Assembly (NCBI GenBank): GCA_964398655.1
Contig: CAYNNG010000005.1
Location: forward strand, 1 to 64,000
Reading direction: 5' to 3'
DNA from: SFFI01 sp964398655
GTDB taxonomy: Bacteria > Bacillota > Clostridia > Saccharofermentanales > DTU023
DNA: 64,000 bases
Made by a program: the position numbers and the translations under genes. Below the pieces are notes generated by a model. It did not search any database and was not told the DNA's origin. It worked only from the letters and a program-made list of their open reading frames with translations. Shown piece by piece: positions 44,589-52,766 of the stretch (its first letter is position 1; each line of letters begins with the position of its first letter).

Positions 44589-45359
44589 TTGATTATTATC
44601 AAAACCCCAGAAGAGATCGAAAAAATCAAAGCGGCCTGTGCCATCACCGCAGAAATTTTTGAGGTGGTGGCTCCTTGGGTTAAACCCGGCATCTCTACCT
44701 GGGAGCTTGATCAGATAGTTTATCAGACCATCGTTAAGCATGGAGCGAGACCCTCCTTCCTTAATTATGGTGACCCGCCTTTCCCAGGATCTGCCTGCAT
44801 CTCGGTGAATGATGAAGTAGTCCATGGCATTCCCAGCAAAAAGCGGATTTTGCAGGACGGCGATATAGTGTCTGTCGATGTAGGTGCCTACCTTGACGGC
44901 TTTCACTCTGACGCGGCACGTACCTTCCTCTGCGGCAAGGTAGATCCGGCTGTAGAAAAATTGGTCCGTGTGACTGAAGAATCTTTCTGGATTGGTATCG
45001 CTCAAGCCCAGGTAGGGAAGAGGATAGGCGATATTTCACACGCTATCCAAGTGCATTGTGAAAGCCAGGGCTTTGGCATCGTTAAAGAACTGAGTGGACA
45101 TGGTGTGGGACGTGACCTGCATGAAGACCCGGAAATCCTTAACTATGGTCATCCTGGCAAGGGTCCTCGCCTGCAGGCCGGCATGGTAATCGCAGTAGAG
45201 CCCATGGTTACGCTGGGTTCTCCCCAAATTGCCATTGAGGATGACGACTGGACCATCGTGACCCGAGACGGCAAGGCCGCTGCTCATTATGAGAATACTG
45301 TAGTCATCCGCGAGGATGGACCGGAAATCCTTACTTGTCTGGAACGTACCAGGCCTTAA
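44589..45359 (+). CDS. map: Methionine aminopeptidase type I
   Basis: Removes N-terminal methionine; 256 aa. Metal-binding residues occur in SVDVGAYLDGFHSDAART (two Asp), GHGVGRDLHEDP (His), EPMV (Glu) and AAHYENTVVI (Glu). TTG start one base after the adk stop, with AGAAAGGA 10 bases upstream. Confidence 0.96.
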   Translation: MIIIKTPEEIEKIKAACAITAEIFEVVAPWVKPGISTWELDQIVYQTIVKHGARPSFLNYGDPPFPGSACISVNDEVVHGIPSKKRILQDGDIVSVDVGAYLDGFHSDAARTFLCGKVDPAVEKLVRVTEESFWIGIAQAQVGKRIGDISHAIQVHCESQGFGIVKELSGHGVGRDLHEDPEILNYGHPGKGPRLQAGMVIAVEPMVTLGSPQIAIEDDDWTIVTRDGKAAAHYENTVVIREDGPEILTCLERTRP

Positions 45360-45380
45360 ACATATAGCAAAGGAGTATTT

Positions 45381-45599
45381 ATGGCTAGAGAAGATCTAAT
45401 CGAAGTACAAGGTGTAGTGGTCGAGACCCTGCCCAATACCATCTTTAAGGTTGAGTTGGAGAATGGGCATATCGTCACGGCCCACCTTTCAGGTAAACTA
45501 CGCCAACACTATATAAAGATTTTGACCGGAGACCGGGTAACCTTGGAACTGTCACCTTATGACTTATCTAAAGGTCGGATTACCTGGCGGTCTAAATAA
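45381..45599 (+). CDS. infA: Translation initiation factor IF-1
   Basis: S1/OB-fold factor of 72 aa, standard length. REDLIEVQGVVVETLPNTIF at the start and ISPYDLSKGRI-like end (LSPYDLSKGRITWRSK). Confidence 0.98.
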   Translation: MAREDLIEVQGVVVETLPNTIFKVELENGHIVTAHLSGKLRQHYIKILTGDRVTLELSPYDLSKGRITWRSK

Positions 45600-45715
45600 G
45601 CAAATTTCTTTGCGAAAAACTTGCAAAGTAAAAAGTTTTCCCTATAATGGATTGGTACGCGCAAAACCGCGATAGTTTTGTGTGCTTTAATTTTGTGAGA
45701 GAAGGGGGTAGCACT

Positions 45716-45829
45716 ATGAAGGTAAGACCTTCCGTAAAAAAGATGTGTGACAAGTGTCGTATTATTAAACGCCATGGTCGGGTCATGGTAATTTGCTCCG
45801 ATCCGAAGCATAAGCAACGTCAAGGCTAA
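45716..45829 (+). CDS. rpmJ: Ribosomal protein L36
   Basis: Smallest large-subunit protein, 37 aa: MKVRPSVKKMCDKCRIIKRH and then GRVMVICSDPKHKQRQG. CxxC plus a further Cys and His form the zinc site (C+ form). GAAGGGGG precedes the ATG; an in-frame upstream ATG at 45647 is not used. Confidence 0.97.
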   Translation: MKVRPSVKKMCDKCRIIKRHGRVMVICSDPKHKQRQG

Positions 45830-45907
45830 GCTAGTACTTCAGCCTAGGCTGTGGGTGCATATTTTTTTGTACCCCATCCGGTGCCGACTTTTAAAACCGG
45901 GACTAGC
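45830..45907 (+). ncRNA. Candidate cloverleaf-like structured leader between rpmJ and rpsM
   Basis: Four nested complementary pairs in 78 bases: outer GCTAGT/ACTAGC (45830-45835 with 45902-45907), then AGC/GCT in AGCCTAGGCT (45841-45850), GGGTGCA/TGTACCC (45853-45859 with 45868-45874, one mismatch) and CCGGT/ACCGG (45878-45882 with 45896-45900). It is not a tRNA: no T-loop consensus, D-loop or CCA. The alpha operon (rpsM-rpsK-rpsD-rpoA) is known to be controlled by S4 binding a leader in other bacteria; a similar role is inferred. The rest of the gap to 46065 contains AT-rich sequence with possible promoter parts (TTGTTT at 45983) and no gene. Confidence 0.4.
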
Positions 45908-46065
45908 GATAGCCCATGATCTAAAGCTTTCGCAAAATTCAAGCACACGAAACAGGGATGCGGCTGCATCAATCTTGGATTGTTGTTTCCTAACATTCGT
46001 GTTTGCCATATATAGATAGATCACAAACTAACTAAACCAACACCTAGATTGATGGAGGTAATTTA

Positions 46066-46431
46066 ATGGCACGTATAGCCGGGGTAGACTTACCCAACGA
46101 TAAGCGCGTGGAAATCGGCCTGACTTATATTTACGGAATCGGCCGTACCATGTCCAATCAAATCCTTGCTGAATGCGGCATCAACCCTGATACCCGCGTT
46201 AAGGATTTAAGCGATGATGAGATTTCCAAAATTAGAGATACAATTGATCACTCCTACCATGTAGAAGGCGACCTCAGACGTGAAGTGGCAATGAATATTA
46301 AGCGTCTGCAAGAAATTGGTTCTTACCGGGGACGCCGCCACCGTATGGGGCTTCCTGTACGTGGCCAACGGACTAAGACCAATGCCAGAACCCGTAAGGG
46401 CCCAGGCAACTTGGCCAAGAGAAAGAAATAG
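46066..46431 (+). CDS. rpsM: Ribosomal protein S13
   Basis: Small-subunit head protein of 121 aa contacting the P-site tRNA. MARIAGVDLPNDKRVEIGLT and the C-terminal GLPVRGQRTKTNARTRKG are diagnostic. First gene of the alpha operon. Confidence 0.98.
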   Translation: MARIAGVDLPNDKRVEIGLTYIYGIGRTMSNQILAECGINPDTRVKDLSDDEISKIRDTIDHSYHVEGDLRREVAMNIKRLQEIGSYRGRRHRMGLPVRGQRTKTNARTRKGPGNLAKRKK

Positions 46432-46443
46432 TAGGAGGGTCAT

Positions 46444-46851
46444 ATGTCTAAGAATCCGAGAAAATCTGGCAAAGGCGGTCGCGTAAGAAGAAGAGACCGC
46501 AAGAATGTCGATCAGGGCATTGCCCATATCCATTCTACTTTCAACAATACGATCGTAACTATTACTGACATGCAGGGTAACGTTATTTCTTGGTCCTCTG
46601 CTGGTGCTCAAGGCATGAAGGGTTCCAGAAAGTCTACAGCTTTCGCAGCTCAGCTTTCCTCAGAATCTGCTGCTAAGCAGGCTATGGAACACGGCATGCG
46701 TACCGTTGAAGTTAACGTTAAAGGCCCCGGCGCAGGTCGTGAATCTGCTATCCGTGCCTTGGCAACCGCGGGACTGGATATTACCGTCATTCGTGACGTT
46801 ACGCCCATTCCTCACAATGGCTGCCGCCCTCCCAAGCGTCGTAGAGTTTAA
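46444..46851 (+). CDS. rpsK: Ribosomal protein S11
   Basis: Small-subunit platform protein of 135 aa. GIAHIHSTFNNTIVTITDMQG and the ending RDVTPIPHNGCRPPKRRRV. Confidence 0.98.
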   Translation: MSKNPRKSGKGGRVRRRDRKNVDQGIAHIHSTFNNTIVTITDMQGNVISWSSAGAQGMKGSRKSTAFAAQLSSESAAKQAMEHGMRTVEVNVKGPGAGRESAIRALATAGLDITVIRDVTPIPHNGCRPPKRRRV

Positions 46852-46862
46852 AGGAGTATAGA

Positions 46863-47480
46863 ATGGCTAAATACACAGATGCTGCCTGCCGTCTCTGCAG
46901 GCGTGAAAACGATAAATTATTCCTCAAGGGTGACCGTTGCTACTCTAACAAGTGCGCAATGGTTCGCCGCAAAGGTGCTCCTGGCCAAAATCATGGCAGA
47001 AGACGTAAAGAGTCTGAATATGGACGTCAGCTGCGTGCTAAGCAAAAGACAAAGCGCTTCTATGGCGTTTTAGAGAATCAGTTCCGCAAGACCTATGACC
47101 GTGCGGAAAAGATGCCCGGCATTACTGGTGAAAACCTCCTGCAGCTCTTAGAGCGCCGCATGGACAACGTAGTTTACCGCTTAGGCTTTGCCGAATCTCG
47201 TGCTCAAGCCCGTCAGCTGGTTACCCACGGTCACTTTGACGTAAATGGCGAAAGACTGGATATTGCTTCTGCTACCTTGAATGAAGGCGACGTGATCTCT
47301 GTACGTGAAAATTCTCGTAAGCTCCTGCCCTTTGCGGAACTAGAAGCCTCTAGCATGGTACCCAAGTGGCTGGAAATGAATGTAGATCAGCTCAGCGGCA
47401 AAGTTGTCAGCCTGCCTTCCAGAGAAGAAGTTGACCTGAACGTTGAAGAGACCTTAATCGTCGAGCTCTACTCCAAATAG
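46863..47480 (+). CDS. rpsD: Ribosomal protein S4, zinc-binding type
   Basis: Assembly-initiating small-subunit protein of 205 aa. Four cysteines near the N-terminus (residues 9, 12, 26 and 31) form a zinc site; many Firmicutes have a cysteine-free form. The S4 RNA-binding domain contains RLGFAESRAQARQLVTHGHF. In E. coli and Bacillus S4 represses its own operon. Confidence 0.97.
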   Translation: MAKYTDAACRLCRRENDKLFLKGDRCYSNKCAMVRRKGAPGQNHGRRRKESEYGRQLRAKQKTKRFYGVLENQFRKTYDRAEKMPGITGENLLQLLERRMDNVVYRLGFAESRAQARQLVTHGHFDVNGERLDIASATLNEGDVISVRENSRKLLPFAELEASSMVPKWLEMNVDQLSGKVVSLPSREEVDLNVEETLIVELYSK

Positions 47481-47574
47481 TCTCTACACTCGACTCAGCA
47501 CCCATGGCGCTTGGAGTAGAGTAGCCTGATAACTTAGATTATTTGAACGCACCCAGCCAGATAAGGAGGCCAAA

Positions 47575-48531
47575 GTGTTAGAAGTAAGAGTTCCAACTAT
47601 TGAGTGCCTAAAGCATAGTGACGATGGTTTCTATGGCAAATATAGCTTTGAGCCCCTGGAGAGAGGTTATGGTACAACACTGGGCAATGCCCTGCGTCGT
47701 GTCCTTTTATCCTCACTGCCAGGTGCTGCGGTTACTGCCCTGCGTGTAGAAGATGTCTACCATGAATTTTCTACTATTCCCGGCGTGATTGAGGATATGA
47801 CGGAAGTCATTCTGAACGTCAAGGGGATTAGGGCCCGTGTACATACTGATGGTCCTAAAACCGTCCATTTCCAGGCCAAAAAAGGTCAGGAAGGTGAAGT
47901 TAAGGCCGGCGATATTGAGCATGATGAAGAGTTGGAGATTATGAATCCCGACCAGTTTATCTGCCACCTAAATGGTGACGCGGATGTTTATCTGGAATTC
48001 ACCTTTGCTCAGGGCGTGGGTTACAACAGTGCTGATGATAACAAGTGGCCCCATCAACCCATTGGGGTCATTCCTATCGATTCAATTTTCAATCCTGTGC
48101 GCAAGGTTAACTACACCGTAGAAAATACCCGCGTAGGTCAGAATACAGACTTTGACCGTCTTATTCTAGAAATTCAAACCGATGGGACCATTAATAGTAC
48201 TGATGCCTTGTCTTATGCTGCCAAGCACTTGATTGAGCACCTTAAGCCTTTTACTGTACTGGATCATGACGCGCTTTCCAAAGTCGAAGTGGAAGAGCCC
48301 ATTGAAGATGTACATAACAAGGAACACGATACCATTATTGAAGACCTAGACTTTTCTGTTCGCACCTTTAACTGCCTGAAGAGGGCTAATATCAATACCG
48401 TAGGCGACCTCATTGCCCGTACGGAGGAAGATATGATGAAGGTGAGAAACCTTGGTAAGAAGTCCCTGGAAGAAGTCATCCTGAAACTGGACGAACTAGG
48501 TCTGGAATTAGCAAAAGAAACTGAAGAGTAA
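47575..48531 (+). CDS. rpoA: RNA polymerase alpha subunit
   Basis: 318 aa. The N-terminal assembly domain has GYGTTLGNALRRVLLSSLPGAAV, and the C-terminal DNA/activator-binding domain (about 240-318) has NCLKRANINTVGDLIARTEEDMMKVRNLGKKSLEEV. GTG start behind AAGGAGG. Complete. Confidence 0.98.
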   Translation: MLEVRVPTIECLKHSDDGFYGKYSFEPLERGYGTTLGNALRRVLLSSLPGAAVTALRVEDVYHEFSTIPGVIEDMTEVILNVKGIRARVHTDGPKTVHFQAKKGQEGEVKAGDIEHDEELEIMNPDQFICHLNGDADVYLEFTFAQGVGYNSADDNKWPHQPIGVIPIDSIFNPVRKVNYTVENTRVGQNTDFDRLILEIQTDGTINSTDALSYAAKHLIEHLKPFTVLDHDALSKVEVEEPIEDVHNKEHDTIIEDLDFSVRTFNCLKRANINTVGDLIARTEEDMMKVRNLGKKSLEEVILKLDELGLELAKETEE

Positions 48532-48560
48532 GCGGACCCCCGCGTTGGAGGAAGATATAA

Positions 48561-49085
48561 ATGTCTGGATACAGAAAGCTTAGTCGTAAGTCTGACCAAA
48601 GACGTGCTCTTTTAAAGAACCAAGTCACGTCCTTCATTGTCCACGGTCACTTGACGACTACCGATGCTCGTGCGGAAGAAGTACAGAAAATTGCCGAGCG
48701 TCTCATCACTTTAGCGATTAAAGAGCATAAGAACTACGATAGCAAAGAGGTAGAAGTCTCCGCCGCCAAGTTGGATGGTAAGGGTAAGAAACTCCTAGAG
48801 TCTCGCACCTCTAAGTCTGGTGCCCACTATGATGTAGTTCAGCGTGAAGTCAGCACCAAGTTGGTCCAGGTTGACCATCCTTCTCGCCTTGCTGCACGTC
48901 GCCAAATGCTGTCCTACATGTATGAAATGAAGGATGAAGACGGTAAACGTATCAACACAGTTAACCACCTGTTTGATGAGATTGCTCCCCGCTATGCTGA
49001 CCGGCAGGGAGGTTACACCAGAATTGTTAAGCTGGGTGCCCGTCGTGGCGATGGAGCCAACATGGTAAGACTGGAACTTGTATAG
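48561..49085 (+). CDS. rplQ: Ribosomal protein L17 with internal insertion
   Basis: Large-subunit tunnel-exit protein. N-terminal YRKLSRKSDQRRALLKNQVTSF and C-terminal GGYTRIVKLGARRGDGANM match L17. Length is 174 aa against 115-130: about 50 charged residues (roughly 57-108) are inserted after ITLAIKEHK. Similar long forms are known in some Clostridia. Last ribosomal gene of the cluster. Confidence 0.96.
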   Translation: MSGYRKLSRKSDQRRALLKNQVTSFIVHGHLTTTDARAEEVQKIAERLITLAIKEHKNYDSKEVEVSAAKLDGKGKKLLESRTSKSGAHYDVVQREVSTKLVQVDHPSRLAARRQMLSYMYEMKDEDGKRINTVNHLFDEIAPRYADRQGGYTRIVKLGARRGDGANMVRLELV

Positions 49086-49121
49086 TTCTTTTCAGCTCAC
49101 CGACATTGTAATTTTGTTGAT

Positions 49122-49149
49122 AAAGGGCATCTCTTGAGGTGCCCTTTTC
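49122..49149 (+). terminator. Terminator at the end of the ribosomal supercluster
   Basis: AAAGGGCA-TCTC-TTGAGG-TGCCCTTTT: 8-bp perfect outer stem followed by TTCTT, 37 bases after rplQ. Confidence 0.85.
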
Positions 49150-49225
49150 TTACTTGCCTAGTGCGCGAATAATTGCTAAGCCTTGTAGGCACTAGGTCTT
49201 GATCTGAGCTTGAAGGGAGCAAACT

Positions 49226-51025
49226 TTGACTGAACAGTCTACGGATATGGTCCGCTTTACTGATGTGAGCTTCGCTTATAAATCAGACCAACGGAAAATA
49301 CAAGCTATACAAAATCTTAGTTTGACTATTCGCCAGGGCAGCCATGTGGCGATTATTGGCCATAATGGGTCCGGCAAGTCCACCTTTGCCCGCCTTTGCA
49401 ATGCCCTGATTTTACCTGATCAGGGTCAAATCTCCGTGGGAGGACTAACGGCTTCCAGTATGGAAGCTGTATATGAAATTCGCAGAATTTGCGGTATGGT
49501 CTTCCAAAATCCTGATGACCAAATTGTCGCCTCAAGTTTGGAAGAAGATGTGGCCTTTGGTCCTGAGAATCTGGGCATGTCTACGTCTGAGATTCAGGCC
49601 AGGGTACGGGATGCTTTAGCCAGGGTTGGCTTATCTGAGTACGCTCGTAAATCCCCCCAGAATTTATCTGGCGGGCAAAAGCAAAAACTCAGTGTAGCAG
49701 GCGTTCTAGCTATGAACCCCACTTGCATGGTGCTGGATGAGTCCACCTCCATGCTGGATCCTCAAGCTGCTCTGGAACTGATGGACTTCGTGACGGAACT
49801 TTGCCGCAACGAAGGCCTGACTCTGATTAATATCACCCACAACATGGAAGAGGCTCTAAGAGCAGACCAAGTTTTTGTCATGAGCCAAGGTAAAATTGCC
49901 TTGGCAGGCAGCCCGCGTGAGGTTTTTGCCCAGCCGGAGCGCTTATCCCAAGAAAACTTAGTTTTACCCTTCTACTTGGGCCTCTATCAGGCTCTCTTAT
50001 ATCGGGTTCCCAACTTATCCTATCCCGAAAGTCCACAGGATTTGGTCCACAGCTTGACCGAATTACTTAAACCCTTAAATCCAACACAGGTTAACCGGCT
50101 TAGGCAAGCTAAGACTGACCAGGAGAAAATGCCTAGCGGCTCTAGCCAGTCCGAGCCTTTGATTGAAATCAAGGACTTATCTTATACCTATAACGCTAAA
50201 TCTAGCCGGGCCCAAAAAGTTCTGCACCAAGTTAATTTGCAGATCAACAGGGGGGAGATCCTAGTTCTCTGCGGCCATTCAGGTTCTGGCAAATCTACCC
50301 TCATTTCTCACCTTAATGGCATTTATAAAGCGCAAGAGGGCTGGGTCAAGGTTCTTGGCTATGACAGCCGCAATAAAGAAGACCTGGTAAAGATTCGCCA
50401 GTTAGTGGGCCTGGTCTTCCAGTATCCCGAAAAACAGCTATTCGCAGAAACCGTGGCGGAAGACATTGCCTTTGGCCTGCGTCAGCAGAAGCTGCCAGAA
50501 GAAGAGATCCAAACACGGATCAAAGAGGTGGCCGCGCTCGTAGACCTGGATCCTGATCTCCTCGAACGGTCGCCTTTTGAACTTTCGGGCGGACAGCAAA
50601 GGCGGGTAGCCATTGCGGGAGTGTTGGTGATGCAGCCCGAAGTCTTAGTTTTAGATGAACCCGCGGCCGGCTTGGATCCTCTCGCCCGTCAAACTATGCT
50701 GGATGAAATTAAAGAGCTCAACCGTAAGGGTAAGACGATTGTCATGGTTACGCATAATATGGAGGACGCTGCCTACTTGGCAGACCGCATTGCCGTGATG
50801 GCTCAAGGTAGGATTCTGGCTGTGGATAAACCCGAGGCCATTTTTGACCAGCCTGACCTTCTGGCGAGATCTGGCCTCGCCTTACCAGCCAGCCTGGCCT
50901 TTTCCCGTGACTTGTCTGAGGCCTTAGGTCTAGAACTAAATTTTATGAGCCTCGACCAGGCCAGCAGCCAGCTTAAGGCTGCCTTGGAGGCAGGCAGCCT
51001 TGCTGCGGAAAGGGGAGTGGGCTGA
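49226..51025 (+). CDS. Energy-coupling factor ATPase, fused EcfA1-EcfA2
   Basis: Two complete ABC ATPases in one chain of 599 aa. Domain 1 (about residues 8-250): Walker A GHNGSGKST, LSGGQKQKLSVAG, LDESTSMLDP. Domain 2 (about 312-560): GHSGSGKST, LSGGQQRRVAIAG, LDEPAAGLDP. Firmicutes normally have separate ecfA1 and ecfA2 genes at this place. TTG start behind AGGGAG. Works with EcfT (next gene) and separately encoded substrate-binding S components for vitamins. Confidence 0.93.
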   Translation: MTEQSTDMVRFTDVSFAYKSDQRKIQAIQNLSLTIRQGSHVAIIGHNGSGKSTFARLCNALILPDQGQISVGGLTASSMEAVYEIRRICGMVFQNPDDQIVASSLEEDVAFGPENLGMSTSEIQARVRDALARVGLSEYARKSPQNLSGGQKQKLSVAGVLAMNPTCMVLDESTSMLDPQAALELMDFVTELCRNEGLTLINITHNMEEALRADQVFVMSQGKIALAGSPREVFAQPERLSQENLVLPFYLGLYQALLYRVPNLSYPESPQDLVHSLTELLKPLNPTQVNRLRQAKTDQEKMPSGSSQSEPLIEIKDLSYTYNAKSSRAQKVLHQVNLQINRGEILVLCGHSGSGKSTLISHLNGIYKAQEGWVKVLGYDSRNKEDLVKIRQLVGLVFQYPEKQLFAETVAEDIAFGLRQQKLPEEEIQTRIKEVAALVDLDPDLLERSPFELSGGQQRRVAIAGVLVMQPEVLVLDEPAAGLDPLARQTMLDEIKELNRKGKTIVMVTHNMEDAAYLADRIAVMAQGRILAVDKPEAIFDQPDLLARSGLALPASLAFSRDLSEALGLELNFMSLDQASSQLKAALEAGSLAAERGVG

Positions 51026-51026
51026 G

Positions 51027-51839
51027 ATGTTTGAAAATTCTAACTTTGGTCAATATGTTCCTCTGGACTCTTTCCTCCACAGGTTAGACCCACGCATGAA
51101 GTTTTTAGGCTTGATTGCCTTCATCGTGGTAGTGATCATCACCAGGTCGCCTTGGGCTATCCTGGCTTTGAACTTAACTGCGCTCATTTGCTTAGGCCTA
51201 TCTAAAATCCGCCCGCATGAAGCCTTGGCCAGTTTGAAGCCCTTACTGCCGCTATTAATCTTGGCTTTCTTGATAAATCTTTTTGTGACAGAACCTGGAG
51301 ACCCCTTAATTTTTTCCTGGCGCTTCTTAAAGATTTCTCAGCAGAGCCTGACCAATGCCTGGGTTATGACTCTGAGGATATCTGCCCTGATTTTTGTCTC
51401 AAATCTATTTTTGAGCCTTACTACTACCGCTATGGAGCTGAGCAATGCTTTGACCAGCCTTTTGTCTCCTTTGAGCCGGTTGGGCTTACCGGTTCAAGAT
51501 ATGGGGATGATGATGTCTATTGCCTTGCGCTATATTCCTAGCCTCATGGCAGAAACTGATAACCTCATGAAGGCCCAATCCTCTCGCGGGGCAAACTATG
51601 ATACGGGTGGACTTTTCCTACGGATCAAGGGCTTAGTAGCCGTCATGGTTCCGCTTTTTATTTCTTCTTTCCGCCAAGCTGAAGTCTTGGCAGAAGCTAT
51701 GGAAGCCAGGGCCTATCGGTCAGATATTCGTCGGGGAAAGCTCCATCCTCTAGTTTTGAAGGCTAAGGATGTAGCCTTCCTGCTCGTATTTGTGGCTTCT
51801 CTCGTGGGCATAGCGGTATGGGACACCAAATTGAGGTAA
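51027..51839 (+). CDS. ecfT: Energy-coupling factor transmembrane protein EcfT
   Basis: Membrane scaffold of 270 aa of group II ECF transporters. LDSFLHRLDPRMKFLGLIAFIV at the N-terminus and two coupling-helix motifs, including QSSRGANYD and AMEARAYRSD with the Ala-Arg-Gly/Ala-Arg-Ala signature. ATG 51027 lies one base after the ATPase stop and behind AAGGGGAG; upstream in-frame starts overlap the ATPase. Confidence 0.94.
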   Translation: MFENSNFGQYVPLDSFLHRLDPRMKFLGLIAFIVVVIITRSPWAILALNLTALICLGLSKIRPHEALASLKPLLPLLILAFLINLFVTEPGDPLIFSWRFLKISQQSLTNAWVMTLRISALIFVSNLFLSLTTTAMELSNALTSLLSPLSRLGLPVQDMGMMMSIALRYIPSLMAETDNLMKAQSSRGANYDTGGLFLRIKGLVAVMVPLFISSFRQAEVLAEAMEARAYRSDIRRGKLHPLVLKAKDVAFLLVFVASLVGIAVWDTKLR

Positions 51840-51841
51840 AC

Positions 51842-52693
51842 ATGCCCGAGACTACACCAGGAAAACACTATGCCGTGCTCTTAGCCTACGAGGGAACGGG
51901 TTTTCATGGCTGGCAGGACCAAGACAATGCCCAGACCGTACAGTCTACCTTACGGTCTGCCTGGTACAGCTTGTCTGGAGAAGATCTGCACTTTCAAGGC
52001 TCTTCCCGTACCGATGCCGGTGTTTCTGCTCGCGGCCATGTCTCAAACTTTACTACTCAGTCGCCTATAACCTGTGATCGTCTGCCGCGTGTGCTCAATG
52101 CCTATTTGCCGGATACCATTAGAGTCCGGGACATCCGGCCGGTATCTGCGGATTTTAATGCCCGCTACCAGGCAAGAGGGAAGCTCTATGTTTATCGCTT
52201 TTTCAATCACCAGTCGGGTTCGGCTCTGCTGTCCCACCTTACCTGTCATGCTCCCCAGAAACTGGATTTAGACGCCATGCAGGAGGCTGCAGACTACTTA
52301 TGCGGAGAACATGATTTTACGGCTTTCATGGACCAAGGCTCTGTAGTCCGACAGACTTGGAGAAGGCTGGACCGTCTGGAAATTATTCCTGATCCTCAAT
52401 GGCCAGTGCTCAATATGGTTTGCTTAGGGCCAGCTTTCCTCTATCACCAGGTCCGGATCTTTGCGGGCACTCTCTATTATGTAGGCCAAGGTAAGTTAAG
52501 TCTGGCAACCATCCAGCAGGCCCTAGCCCAAAAGAACCGTAAAATCTTGGGGAAAACGATGCCGGCTCAAGGTCTTTGTCTGGAGAGGGTCTTTTACCCT
52601 GATCCTATCTTTGGCGGGGATGGTCTTGAGGACTACGAAACTTTAGTTGAGACGGACCAGGCGGAACTCTGGCAGCAAATCCGTTTAGCCTAG
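51842..52693 (+). CDS. truA: tRNA pseudouridine(38-40) synthase TruA
   Basis: Modifies uridines 38-40 in the anticodon arm; 283 aa. The catalytic aspartate is in GSSRTDAGVSARGHV (about residue 58); LAYEGTGFHGWQDQ starts the fold. Start at ATG 51842 behind GAGG; another ATG at 51818 overlaps ecfT. The ecfA-ecfT-truA order is a typical Firmicute arrangement. Confidence 0.95.
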   Translation: MPETTPGKHYAVLLAYEGTGFHGWQDQDNAQTVQSTLRSAWYSLSGEDLHFQGSSRTDAGVSARGHVSNFTTQSPITCDRLPRVLNAYLPDTIRVRDIRPVSADFNARYQARGKLYVYRFFNHQSGSALLSHLTCHAPQKLDLDAMQEAADYLCGEHDFTAFMDQGSVVRQTWRRLDRLEIIPDPQWPVLNMVCLGPAFLYHQVRIFAGTLYYVGQGKLSLATIQQALAQKNRKILGKTMPAQGLCLERVFYPDPIFGGDGLEDYETLVETDQAELWQQIRLA

Positions 52694-52766
52694 GATTGCT
52701 AACCTGGCTTATTTGGCCTATTAAGCATAGAATAGACCAAACAAAGAAAGCTGGTTACGCTGACTT

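Noticed and set aside
45830..45907. Possible tRNA because of four ordered stems
   Set aside because: Acceptor stem has only 6 pairs, no GTTCRA T-loop, no D-loop consensus, no usable anticodon loop and no CCA; treated as a structured leader instead.
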